This document shows positions 14,722-21,168 of a stretch of DNA of 64,000 bases, in pieces. Position numbers and translations under genes: made by a program. Under the pieces are notes generated by a model. The model was not told the origin of the DNA, did no database searches, and was given only the letters and a program-made list of their open reading frames with translations. Every line of letters begins with the position of its first letter. The stretch's first letter is position 1. This DNA is from a virus: IMG/VR virus record IMGVR_UViG_3300043446_003177, positions 62,001 to 126,000 of that record. One strand, given 5' to 3'.

Positions 14722-15679
14722 AATTGAAATTTTAGAACAACCTGTAGAGAAACTGGATTCTGTGGAGCAGACATTTGATCTGGTCTATATGGATCCTCCG
14801 TTTGGATTGCAGCGAGACTTTACAATGCAGGAGGAAGATGGTCAAGAAAAGGGATTTAGTGATAATTGGAATTCATTTGATGAGTATATTGATTGGTATG
14901 CTGGTGTTATTAATAATTGCTTCTCAAAGTTGAATAAAGATGGTTGGTTGTATGCACACAATAACTTCATTGGTAATGCTTTAGTATTGTCTAAAGTTGA
15001 TCCTAAAGTTCGTGATGCATTCTATACTAATATTTCATGGAAACGTAGTGGCCCGAAGAATAATTTAAAGAATGGGTGGGGGAATATTGTAGACAGTATT
15101 ATTGTACTCAGAAAAGGTAAACCTTACTTTGAAGTTGAGTATGGATCTCTGGATCCAGTATATGCAGCAAATAGTTTCAAGAACAAGGATGGGGTTGGAT
15201 ATTACGCTCTTGCAAAGGTGACTGGAGAAAAGAGTCGTCCTTCTGCTCGATTTGAGTATAAAGGATATAATCCTCAGTATGGTTTCCGTATAACAAGGGA
15301 AAAACTGGAAGCATTGGACGCTCAGGGTCTGTTGCACTACGGCGCAAATAATATCTACAAAAAAATCTATTCTCATGAGTCCAAAGGTGTTCCCGTACAA
15401 AATTTGTGGGATGACGTGTATTTTATCAGTAGAAGTGAGCAGAATAAGCGTAAGTACCCAACACAAAAGCCTTTGAAGTTGTTGGAGCGTATTATCAAAT
15501 CATCTTGTCCTGTTGATGGATGGGTGTTGGATCCTTTCTGTGGATCTGGAACTACTGCGATTGCTGCGTTTGGTTTGGATAGAAATTGTGTTACGATGGA
15601 TGTGAATCCAGATGCTGTTCGCATTGCTCAAGAGGCGATATCTGAACTAAATAATCCACTTGTTTCGCAATTCCAATGA
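14714..15679 (+). CDS. beta-class DNA methyltransferase (N6-adenine or N4-cytosine)
   Basis: 321 residues from ATG 14714; ATG 14705 would add three. The catalytic motif DPPF (near residue 27) comes before the SAM-binding motif LDPFCGSGTT (near 272), which defines the beta class, and YPTQKPLKLLERI lies between. It transfers a methyl group from SAM to an exocyclic amine in DNA. No restriction enzyme gene is adjacent, so it is probably an orphan that protects phage DNA or alters regulation. The target site cannot be read from the sequence. Confidence 0.9.
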   Translation: MPRIEILEQPVEKLDSVEQTFDLVYMDPPFGLQRDFTMQEEDGQEKGFSDNWNSFDEYIDWYAGVINNCFSKLNKDGWLYAHNNFIGNALVLSKVDPKVRDAFYTNISWKRSGPKNNLKNGWGNIVDSIIVLRKGKPYFEVEYGSLDPVYAANSFKNKDGVGYYALAKVTGEKSRPSARFEYKGYNPQYGFRITREKLEALDAQGLLHYGANNIYKKIYSHESKGVPVQNLWDDVYFISRSEQNKRKYPTQKPLKLLERIIKSSCPVDGWVLDPFCGSGTTAIAAFGLDRNCVTMDVNPDAVRIAQEAISELNNPLVSQFQ

Positions 15680-16044
15680 TTAAAAACATTTTAATCGCCT
15701 GTCTATTCATTCCTCTACCTGCTGTTGCTCAACAGGTGAATGAATATGATGTTTGTACGAGGTATAGAGAAACCTATGTACCTGGATATTATGATTCATA
15801 TGGTAATTACATTTCAGGCCGAGTAGAATCCGAATCATACAAAGTTCCTTGCGGAACTGGTTATCGAAACAATCCAGAACCTCAACCAAGATATAGGAGA
15901 CAGGTCTATTGTGATCCCACTCGTTCAATTTTAGGTGCAGGACTTGGTGGTGGTCTTGGTGCGATCTTTAACAATTCCAATACTCGTCGCTATACAGTTC
16001 CGATTGGTGCTGCTCTAGGTGGAATTGCCTTTGGATGCAACTGA
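15676..16044 (+). CDS. exported glycine-zipper protein
   Basis: 122 residues. A signal peptide (MIKNILIACLFIPLPAVAQQ, with cleavage likely after AVA) precedes a Tyr/Arg-rich region. The end is a glycine-zipper-like membrane segment (LGAGLGGGLGAIF, then PIGAALGGIAFGC). Similar glycine-zipper proteins associate with outer membranes. ATGA coupling to the methyltransferase. Envelope action is inferred. Confidence 0.7.
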   Translation: MIKNILIACLFIPLPAVAQQVNEYDVCTRYRETYVPGYYDSYGNYISGRVESESYKVPCGTGYRNNPEPQPRYRRQVYCDPTRSILGAGLGGGLGAIFNNSNTRRYTVPIGAALGGIAFGCN

Positions 16045-16069
16045 GTCTGTACCAGTGTGGGAACTGTCC

Positions 16070-16106
16070 ACTCTGCCCCTGACTCTGCCCCACTCTGCCC
16101 TATAAT
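16070..16106 (+). promoter_or_regulatory. -10 box with upstream triple repeat
   Basis: TATAAT at 16101-16106 is preceded by three copies of ACTCTGCCC (16070, 16082, 16092). Upstream again is GGGAACTGTCCACT, similar to the junction element of 21-25 kb. The gene starts 25 nt after the -10 box. No good -35 is visible, so an activator may bind the repeats; that is inference. Confidence 0.5.
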
Positions 16107-16131
16107 TACAAGGTAATCAACGAAACGCCTC

Positions 16132-16542
16132 ATGGGAACCCGCGCTCGCATCGGTCTTGAACTTAAAGATGGTTCTATCCTCTCTGTGTATCATCACTGG
16201 GATGGTTATCCTGAGTGGTTGGGTCGTATTCTGAAGACACACTACAATTCACGCTCTCTTGTTGCTGAACTGATTGATGGTGGCGATATGTCTTCCTGCT
16301 GGACTGATGAGCGTTGGGATGATAGTGGTGTGAAAGGTGTTTATGGTCCTGAATACTACTCTCAGCGTGGCGAAAATTGCCCTCCTCGTCACGATAAAGA
16401 CCTGATGGAGTATCTTCAAAACGGTGAAGAGTATGCCTATGTTTATACTCAATCCGAAGGTTGGTTGTGCTATGATACTTGTAATTGGCGCAATTCCTAT
16501 TTGGAAGGTGTCGAAATTCCCTCTGCTGCCCTTGCTGTTTGA
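16132..16542 (+). CDS. conserved phage hypothetical protein
   Basis: 136 residues. The opening GTRARIGLELKDGSILSVYH and HWDGYPEWLGRIL match a phage family widespread in myoviruses (from memory). The protein has many Trp and Tyr and looks like one compact alpha-beta domain. It has its own -10 box and leader (AATCAACGAAACGCCTC). Function unknown. Confidence 0.7.
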   Translation: MGTRARIGLELKDGSILSVYHHWDGYPEWLGRILKTHYNSRSLVAELIDGGDMSSCWTDERWDDSGVKGVYGPEYYSQRGENCPPRHDKDLMEYLQNGEEYAYVYTQSEGWLCYDTCNWRNSYLEGVEIPSAALAV

Positions 16543-16545
16543 CCC

Positions 16546-16734
16546 ATGAAAACTTCTACTGCCCTTGGCGTTGTATTTGGCGCTGTTGTTATTGTTACCG
16601 CTAGTCTCTTACTTGAGGCCTGGTTGCTTGGATTGATTCTGTCTTGGTTCGGTGTATCGCTGACTTTCTGGCAGAATTTTGCTATAATCTTTCTTGCAAA
16701 CCTCATTTTTAAGAACACCAGTGGATCGAAATGA
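16546..16734 (+). CDS. small membrane protein, two helices
   Basis: 62 residues. Two transmembrane segments: LGVVFGAVVIVTASLLLEAW (about 6-25) and WFGVSLTFWQNFAIIFLANL (about 34-53). It starts 3 nt after the upstream stop. Possibly holin-like in size and topology, but with no specific evidence. Confidence 0.6.
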   Translation: MKTSTALGVVFGAVVIVTASLLLEAWLLGLILSWFGVSLTFWQNFAIIFLANLIFKNTSGSK

Positions 16735-16735
16735 A

Positions 16736-16876
16736 ATGACTGCACTTGAAGAACTTCGATTTGAGAACTTCATTGAGGAGTATGAGCGTCTTGCTTCTGA
16801 ACTGGATGTAAATACGCTCTACTACACTGAAGAGTTTGTTAATTTGACTAAAACCCAATTCACGAGTACAATTTAG
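16736..16876 (+). CDS. small helical protein
   Basis: 46 residues from ATG 16736 (MTALEELRFENFIEEYERLA ... TQFTSTI). One acidic helix. It begins one base after the upstream stop. Function unknown. Confidence 0.5.
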   Translation: MTALEELRFENFIEEYERLASELDVNTLYYTEEFVNLTKTQFTSTI

Positions 16877-16895
16877 GAGTAGTTTCAAACAAACA

Positions 16896-17138
16896 ATGAA
16901 GTATTTTTATCTGGTTGATTATTGGGTTCCGTTTCCATCTTCTGAGTATGGTGGTGTCGTCAGTGTTATTGCGGAGAACGATAATGAATGTCATGATGTT
17001 CTGTTAGAATGGCGTGATGAGTATGAAAACACTCATGATAGTCGCATTATGGAGAATGTAAGTAAGGCTCTTCGTTTCCGTCTTGATTCTGTGCATGACG
17101 ATGAAGAATCGAGAGTTGTTGATTCATTCACGACTTAA
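16896..17138 (+). CDS. small hypothetical protein
   Basis: 80 residues, alpha-beta pattern (KYFYLVDYWVPFPSSEYGGV, then SVIAENDNECHDVLLEWRDE). The two strands and helix resemble small ferredoxin-fold proteins; that is inference. Function unknown. Confidence 0.6.
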   Translation: MKYFYLVDYWVPFPSSEYGGVVSVIAENDNECHDVLLEWRDEYENTHDSRIMENVSKALRFRLDSVHDDEESRVVDSFTT

Positions 17139-17142
17139 TCTC

Positions 17143-17304
17143 ATGTCTGAATACAATCCAAACAGCATGGCGCGGCAACTGAAACAACAATACCGAGAAC
17201 GTATTGAGTATCTTCAGGAGCAAATCATCAATCAACAAAAAGAGATCATCGAATTGCAAAACATTATTAAACAATTGACGGAGGGTAAAGAGTATGATTG
17301 CTGA
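17143..17304 (+). CDS. small coiled-coil protein
   Basis: 53 residues from ATG 17143, five bases after the upstream stop. Residues 12-45 form a Gln/Glu-rich coiled coil (EYLQEQIINQQKEIIELQNI). Function unknown. Confidence 0.6.
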   Translation: MSEYNPNSMARQLKQQYRERIEYLQEQIINQQKEIIELQNIIKQLTEGKEYDC

Positions 17305-17542
17305 TATGATTGTCGATTATTCTCAACATCTTGAGTCAGGTAGAGTTTGGAAGGTTGAGGTTGAGATTCCAATCGAACTTGCAGAGGAAGATGAGCATCT
17401 AGCATCTGAGATTCCAAGTTCATTGTATATTGACTGTTACGTTATCGCACCTGATCGTGATCTTGCCGATTATATTGCGAAACGAATTTATCCTGATTAT
17501 TTGTCTGTTTGTATTGGTGATGATCCCGAACTTCCCGCATAA
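17294..17542 (+). CDS. hypothetical protein
   Basis: 82 residues from ATG 17294, overlapping the upstream gene by 11 nt. Beta-rich start (RVWKVEVEIPIEL), then CYVIAPDRDLADYIAKRIYP. Function unknown. Confidence 0.6.
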   Translation: MIADMIVDYSQHLESGRVWKVEVEIPIELAEEDEHLASEIPSSLYIDCYVIAPDRDLADYIAKRIYPDYLSVCIGDDPELPA

Positions 17543-17801
17543 AGCACCGAAGCATTATGAATACTCTTTTGAAAAGTTTAACGCTCGTTACGTCGCTGTT
17601 TATTTGCACGATCATCGGACGTATGACTATAACCTGGGTAAACCAATTCGGTGCATCTGGGGATTCTATCATTCCAAAACAGGAAACTACCACGCCCCAA
17701 TCAATGCAACGTCAGTGGGTGATGTAGTGAACATTTCGACTACAACTCCATATAGTGCGATGCAACTTAAAACTACACCTTTAGAGAGAGCATTTATCTA
17801 A
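17520..17801 (+). CDS. hypothetical protein
   Basis: 93 residues from ATG 17520, overlapping the previous gene by 23 nt. Tyr/His-rich start (HYEYSFEKFNARYVAVYLH) and a beta-like C-terminus. The open frame upstream of 17520 lies inside the previous gene and reads as hydrophobic shadow sequence. Function unknown. Confidence 0.55.
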   Translation: MIPNFPHKAPKHYEYSFEKFNARYVAVYLHDHRTYDYNLGKPIRCIWGFYHSKTGNYHAPINATSVGDVVNISTTTPYSAMQLKTTPLERAFI

Positions 17802-17803
17802 TC

Positions 17804-17986
17804 ATGCAATTTGCAGAAGGAACACTCGTCAAATACAAACAACACATTGGTACAATTGCTTTTGTGGATGATGGTTGTTTAACGATCTGCATTGCTAGAA
17901 ATGAACACAAGTCTACTGAGGTAAGAATTGTTGTTTATCGCTCTGAATTCAAAGACATTGAACTGTTCAAACAATCACAAAAATGA
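17804..17986 (+). CDS. small SH3-like hypothetical protein
   Basis: 60 residues. GTLVKYKQHIGTIAFVDDGC, LTICI and RIVVYRSEF form a five-strand pattern typical of small barrels that bind nucleic acid or peptides. Ends in an ATGA overlap. The fold is inferred. Confidence 0.6.
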   Translation: MQFAEGTLVKYKQHIGTIAFVDDGCLTICIARNEHKSTEVRIVVYRSEFKDIELFKQSQK

Positions 17987-18141
17987 ATCTTTCACCTAAG
18001 TATGTTATTGCGATTGTAAGTGGATTTGCATTGATTCTCATTTGGAATGCATTTCTAATTGTACGTGATACAAAGTTATTAAAAGCGTATGATGCCTGCA
18101 CACAATTTACTCATCATCCCGATTGTCCTTATTCAAAATGA
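17983..18141 (+). CDS. small membrane protein
   Basis: 52 residues. Residues 7-26 (YVIAIVSGFALILIWNAFLI) form a transmembrane helix, followed by a short tail with two cysteines. ATGA at both ends. Function unknown. Confidence 0.6.
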   Translation: MNLSPKYVIAIVSGFALILIWNAFLIVRDTKLLKAYDACTQFTHHPDCPYSK

Positions 18142-18341
18142 CTGAAGATTTTGTAAAACTGAATGTCCATGAACTTGGTATTCTTTTAGCTGCTCTACAA
18201 CTTGTTGATTTGCGAGAGGAGCATTTAATTGCGAAACAGTATGGAAGTGTTCCTGCACTGTATAACAAACTTTATACTCTCTTTGAGCGAATGGACACTT
18301 CACAGACTGTCCTACGCAACGATGTGGTGCCGTCCTTCTGA
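18138..18341 (+). CDS. small helical hypothetical protein
   Basis: 67 residues from ATG 18138, in ATGA overlap with the upstream stop. Helical, with KLNVHELGILLAALQLVDLR near the N-terminus, a pattern shared with the product of the gene at 18373 (LTSGELLDVIAALEV). The two are probably distant paralogs. Confidence 0.6.
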   Translation: MTEDFVKLNVHELGILLAALQLVDLREEHLIAKQYGSVPALYNKLYTLFERMDTSQTVLRNDVVPSF

Positions 18342-18343
18342 CC

Positions 18344-18349
18344 TATAAT
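18344..18349 (+). promoter_or_regulatory. consensus -10 box (TATAAT)
   Basis: TATAAT lies 23 nt before ATG 18373, with the leader ACAGAGGTAATCAAGGGAACACG. The leader shares GTAATCAA with the gene at 16132. No clear -35 box. Confidence 0.5.
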
Positions 18350-18372
18350 ACAGAGGTAATCAAGGGAACACG

Positions 18373-18594
18373 ATGAAACACCCTATCACCCTCACCTCTG
18401 GTGAATTGTTAGATGTTATTGCTGCTCTTGAGGTGAATGAAGATGAGGCATATTGTATCAAAGATGATCCTCAACTTGCCGCATATTATATGAACCTTGC
18501 AGTGAAGTTTCAAAAGATATATGATCTACTTCAAGGTATTCCTGGTGAAGATCGTATTGCTGAACTTGTGGTCTCTTCTACTGAACTGAAATGA
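18373..18594 (+). CDS. small helical hypothetical protein
   Basis: 73 residues (MKHPITLTSGELLDVIAALE ... ELVVSSTELK), with YYMNLAVKFQKIYDLLQGIP in the second half. First gene behind the TATAAT at 18344. Similar in helix pattern to the preceding gene product. Function unknown. Confidence 0.65.
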   Translation: MKHPITLTSGELLDVIAALEVNEDEAYCIKDDPQLAAYYMNLAVKFQKIYDLLQGIPGEDRIAELVVSSTELK

Positions 18595-18749
18595 TTACCG
18601 ACACTATCCAAGACAAACAGATTCGCCGTTCGATTGTGAAAGCAGTTGAATCGATGGATCTGCGCCTGCTACAGCGTATTGCCTATGAGGTACGTTGTGA
18701 AGAAATGGGTCTTTATCCTGATGGTTGGAAACTTTATCCTGAAAACTGA
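18591..18749 (+). CDS. small hypothetical protein
   Basis: 52 residues (MITDTIQDKQIRRSIVKAVE ... LYPDGWKLYPEN). A basic helical start and a Trp/Pro tail. ATGA overlap upstream, TGATG downstream. Function unknown. Confidence 0.6.
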   Translation: MITDTIQDKQIRRSIVKAVESMDLRLLQRIAYEVRCEEMGLYPDGWKLYPEN

Positions 18750-18958
18750 TGGCTCTTTCAAGTTCCACAATTCAACGTCTTGCTGATGCACTTGCTGATG
18801 ATGTTGCATCTTATATTACCGAGGACGAGCGATTTTTTGAGTTAATGATTGAGTTGATTCCTGATGCACTTTCTGCTAAATTAGGTGATCTGGATCACAA
18901 TGTTGCTGCTGAGTTATCCTGTTGTATTTCTGAACGTTTACGTCTTTTAGCCTCATGA
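18749..18958 (+). CDS. small acidic helical protein
   Basis: 69 residues (ALADDVASYITEDERFFELM, then LDHNVAAELSCCISERLRLL). All-helical prediction by eye. TGATG at the start, ATGA at the end. Function unknown. Confidence 0.6.
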   Translation: MALSSSTIQRLADALADDVASYITEDERFFELMIELIPDALSAKLGDLDHNVAAELSCCISERLRLLAS

Positions 18959-19320
18959 TTTCGATACTAACTTCATTGTTTCTCACGACACCTCCTGTTG
19001 CACCTAAACCAGTGGTGTATCGACCTTTCATTTATGAGACCCCTTGTTTATTAGAGTATGGTCTTCAAACCTATCCTGATACTTGTAAGGTTGTAGAAAC
19101 CCGAGAACCAGGCGGCGCTCTTCGCACAAGGAACATTTACTCTAATAAACATCGTCTCACAATCAAAGGTCGATTTGATAAAACTCAAGGATATATGACT
19201 TGGGATAGTCATAATAAGTATGAGTATAAGTGGGAGTATAAAGTTGGTGGTAATCAAGAGTCTGGTTCATGGACTTATGTGATGCCTGGATTCCTATTGC
19301 AAAATGTAAGTTGGGACTGA
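18955..19320 (+). CDS. possibly exported beta-rich protein
   Basis: 121 residues. A short hydrophobic N-terminus (ISILTSLFLTTPPVA) may be a signal or anchor, recalling the start of the gene at 437 (VALFLTTTITC). The rest is beta-rich with two cysteines (CLLEYGLQTYPDTC). Function unknown. Confidence 0.6.
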   Translation: MISILTSLFLTTPPVAPKPVVYRPFIYETPCLLEYGLQTYPDTCKVVETREPGGALRTRNIYSNKHRLTIKGRFDKTQGYMTWDSHNKYEYKWEYKVGGNQESGSWTYVMPGFLLQNVSWD

Positions 19321-19493
19321 TGCAAGTTACTGAACATAATCTTCATGAGACTGATCTAAGTCTTAAAGACATTAATGAACTTATTCGTTTAGTTAAACAA
19401 GAGAGTCATAATCATAAAGGTGATTCTGCTCGTTTATTGTATTATGGAGTTCTGATTGGTAAGTTAGTTTGTATTCGACACGATCTATTATGA
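19320..19493 (+). CDS. small hypothetical protein
   Basis: 57 residues from ATG 19320, in a TGATG overlap (MQVTEHNLHETDLSLKDINE). Helical, with LYYGVLIGKLVCIRHDLL at the end. Function unknown. Confidence 0.55.
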   Translation: MQVTEHNLHETDLSLKDINELIRLVKQESHNHKGDSARLLYYGVLIGKLVCIRHDLL

Positions 19494-19636
19494 AATTTGA
19501 AATTAGTTATCTCAAACCAAAGAAGAAAGGATACGCTAAACAAAGTGCAGTCTTTTATCAAATTGAAGATGCAATGATGTGGGAAGAGTATGTAAAACAA
19601 AGAGGTTGTAAAGAAGTTCAATTAATGGTAAAATGA
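19490..19636 (+). CDS. small basic hypothetical protein
   Basis: 48 residues (MKFEISYLKPKKKGYAKQSA ... KEVQLMVK). A beta-alpha-beta pattern with a basic loop. The product resembles other tiny cyanophage proteins with the FEISYLKPKKKG start (from memory). ATGA at both ends. Confidence 0.55.
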   Translation: MKFEISYLKPKKKGYAKQSAVFYQIEDAMMWEEYVKQRGCKEVQLMVK

Positions 19637-19890
19637 AAGATAAGTCATTATGGAGATGGTGGGCTAAAGCATTAGGTGAGAAAGCAAGTAAGTGTGATAA
19701 AGAGTCAGATAAGATTGCATTGATTCGCACTACAATTTTTTTCACTTATTTGATTACTAACTGTTTCATTGTTGCAGGTGTAATTCGACATTGGAACGAT
19801 TCAACAAATATTGAAATCTTTATTGAGAATCCTTATGAAACAAGACAACAAATACAACCAATTAAAAGCATATCTATCCCTCAAGTATGA
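19633..19890 (+). CDS. small membrane protein
   Basis: 85 residues. A charged N-terminus (SKCDKESDKIALIR) is followed by one transmembrane helix (TTIFFTYLITNCFIVAGVIR, about 36-55) and a polar tail. Function unknown. Confidence 0.6.
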   Translation: MKDKSLWRWWAKALGEKASKCDKESDKIALIRTTIFFTYLITNCFIVAGVIRHWNDSTNIEIFIENPYETRQQIQPIKSISIPQV

Positions 19891-20050
19891 TTACTATGCT
19901 TCACTTGGAAAGTATGAACTTGGTGAGAGAGAAGACTCCGAATCAGAACATAAGTGGAGACTGATCTCTGATATTATGGAATTCATTGATGGTATGGAAA
20001 TCAGGGAAGAAATCAATCAAAATAAGGTTAATACATTAAAAATCATTTAA
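19835..20050 (+). CDS. small helical hypothetical protein
   Basis: 71 residues from ATG 19835; GTG/TTG-type starts further upstream to 19811 are possible. Overlaps the previous gene by 56 nt. Acidic-basic helices (YKQ-type start MKQDNKYNQLKAYLSLKYD). Last gene before the non-coding palindrome region. Confidence 0.5.
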   Translation: MKQDNKYNQLKAYLSLKYDYYASLGKYELGEREDSESEHKWRLISDIMEFIDGMEIREEINQNKVNTLKII

Positions 20051-20087
20051 AAATGTATTAAAAAATATATGTGTGTTTATTATATGG

Positions 20088-20140
20088 TTCTCAATAAGCA
20101 TGAAATAGTTGAGAATCAATAAGGTTACGTTGTTGAGAAT
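20088..20140 (+). repeat. TTGAGAA repeats at left flank of the palindrome region
   Basis: TTCTCAA at 20088-20094 and TTGAGAA at 20109-20115 form an inverted pair; a third TTGAGAAT lies at 20133-20140. The same motif forms the perfect dyad at 20895-20924 on the other side of the palindrome array. Confidence 0.6.
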
Positions 20141-20151
20141 GTCTTCTAATA

Positions 20152-20192
20152 CCTTATAAAACCCTCCAGTATTCCTTATAAAACCCTCCAGT
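20152..20192 (+). repeat. two-copy tandem repeat, period 22
   Basis: CCTTATAAAACCCTCCAGT occurs at 20152-20170 and again at 20174-20192, identical over 19 nt. Both copies lie in the non-coding stretch before the palindrome array. Possibly a protein-binding pair; TTATAAAA resembles a promoter element. Confidence 0.8.
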
Positions 20193-20275
20193 CCTTGTGA
20201 TCTTAGCGTGCTTTCTATCACAAGAACCGAAAAAAGTCAAGCCCCCGCGAAAAAAGTTCCCAGACCCACACAAAA

Positions 20276-20645
20276 TCTCGACGAGACTTGACGCCAGAAT
20301 CTAGTCGAGATATAATACACACAAGGCATCATAAATCTAGTCGAGATATCCTGCAATAATCTCGTCGAGACCTCATGCATCATTATATCAAGCATTCATA
20401 AATCTCGACGAGATATGCAACAAATCTCGACGAGACTACACAACATTCGTCATCATAATACATCACAAATCTCGACGAGATACACTGCAAATCTCGTACA
20501 TCTCGTGCATATTATACACATAATCTCGACGAGAATGTGCATGAATCTCGTGTGCATTTCGTGACGAATCTCGATGCATATGCATATATACTTTCATATG
20601 CACGTCTCGATACATATGTACGGTTGACACGTGATCTCGTGCATG
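20276..20645 (+). repeat. clustered 11-bp palindromes (TCTCGACGAGA family) in a non-coding region
   Basis: The stretch 20051-20685 has no supported gene. It holds eight full 11-bp near-palindromes: TCTCGACGAGA at 20276, 20403, 20425, 20470 and 20524; TCTCGTCGAGA at 20360; TCTAGTCGAGA at 20300 and 20336. Half sites (TCTCG) continue near 20492, 20501, 20545, 20569, 20604 and 20634, often followed by TGCAT. Centre spacing is irregular, 22 to 54 nt. The spacers are AT-rich. This suits multiple binding sites for a dimeric DNA-binding protein, at a promoter region or replication origin. Confidence 0.9.
20288..20316 (+). promoter_or_regulatory. near-consensus sigma70 promoter overlapping palindromes
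   Basis: TTGACG at 20288-20293 and TATAAT at 20311-20316 are 17 nt apart. One palindrome (20276-20286) ends just before the -35 box and another (20300-20310) fills the spacer. No ORF follows closely, so the transcript would run through the array. Binding at the palindromes would be expected to block it. Confidence 0.6.
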
Positions 20646-20652
20646 TTATTAT
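20624..20652 (+). promoter_or_regulatory. near-consensus sigma70 promoter at right end of the array
   Basis: TTGACA at 20624-20629 and TATTAT at 20647-20652 are 17 nt apart. A palindrome half site (ATCTCGTGCAT) lies in the spacer. ATG 20686 follows 33 nt after the -10 box, so this should drive the gene at 20686. Confidence 0.65.
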
Positions 20653-20685
20653 ATGTACAGTTCAAACACAGGTACACAGGTTCTT

Positions 20686-20847
20686 ATGGCTTACATGCAA
20701 AAGCAGAAGTACAGGATTACACTGGAAATGGATGTACTAGAAGACTTTAATCCTCATCAGATTGATTGGACAGAATTATTTGATCTTGGTGGAGATGAGA
20801 ATGTTACCGCTTATATTGAAGACCTGAGTAGAGATCGAGTCTGGTAA
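20686..20847 (+). CDS. small conserved cyanophage protein
   Basis: 53 residues from ATG 20686; the upstream ATG 20653 lies at the end of the promoter and is unlikely. KYRITLEMDVLEDFNPHQID and DENVTAYIEDLSRDRVW match small cyanophage hypotheticals (from memory). It has a strong dedicated promoter in the palindrome region, so early strong expression is likely. Function unknown. Confidence 0.7.
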   Translation: MAYMQKQKYRITLEMDVLEDFNPHQIDWTELFDLGGDENVTAYIEDLSRDRVW

Positions 20848-20894
20848 TTATACCACAAATTCACCAGATCTGAGGAGATTTATAAAATCTTAAT

Positions 20895-20924
20895 ATTCTC
20901 AATAAGACCTTCGTTATTGAGAAT
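20895..20924 (+). repeat. perfect 11-bp inverted repeat
   Basis: ATTCTCAATAA (20895-20905) and TTATTGAGAAT (20914-20924) are exact complements around an 8-nt loop. It lies 47 nt after a gene and before the next promoter. No T-run follows on the + strand, so this is either a weak terminator or an operator. It shares TTGAGAA with the left flank of the palindrome array. Confidence 0.75.
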
Positions 20925-20955
20925 GAGGACAGTTGGGGAACTGGCACAGTACTAG

Positions 20956-20984
20956 TTGCGAGCCCCCTGGTGATGGGTTATTAT
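20956..20984 (+). promoter_or_regulatory. promoter with TTGCGA / TATTAT
   Basis: TTGCGA at 20956-20961, 17-nt spacer, TATTAT at 20979-20984. Directly upstream is GGAACTGGCACA (20937-20948), the element that recurs before promoters at 21.3-22.7 kb. It shows that the next gene starts downstream of this point. Confidence 0.6.
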
Positions 20985-21007
20985 ACATTTGTCGTCGGGA
21001 ATTCACC

Positions 21008-21166
21008 TTGAAAGACATTCGCATTCGTGTTGAAACCTACGATGGTTTGTGTACAATTTGGTATGAGCGTTCAAAGTTAAAGAATGCTTGCGATGTGATC
21101 AGCAAGCGTGTATACAACCAACTCTGTGGTTTAAACATCAAAGAAGTCAACGTTTCGGTAATTTGA
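21008..21166 (+). CDS. small hypothetical protein, TTG start
   Basis: 52 residues from TTG 21008 (KDIRIRVETYDGLCTIWYER ... VNVSVI). The open frame reaches back to 20933, but that part overlaps the promoter. No ATG is available. Alpha-beta pattern. Function unknown; the exact start is uncertain. Confidence 0.5.
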   Translation: MKDIRIRVETYDGLCTIWYERSKLKNACDVISKRVYNQLCGLNIKEVNVSVI

Positions 21167-21168
21167 TT

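Noticed and set aside
20276-20645. CRISPR array
   Set aside because: Repeats are 11-bp palindromes, not 25-37 nt. Spacing is irregular (22-54 nt) and spacers contain half sites. No cas gene is nearby.
20537-20740. 67-codon + strand frame inside the palindrome region
   Set aside because: It reads through palindrome half sites and the promoter at 20624-20652 and overlaps the better-supported gene at 20686. No SD.
20933-21007. Longer N-terminus for the gene at 21008
   Set aside because: The frame is open from TTG 20933, but this stretch contains a good promoter (TTGCGA-17-TATTAT), so translation probably starts after it.
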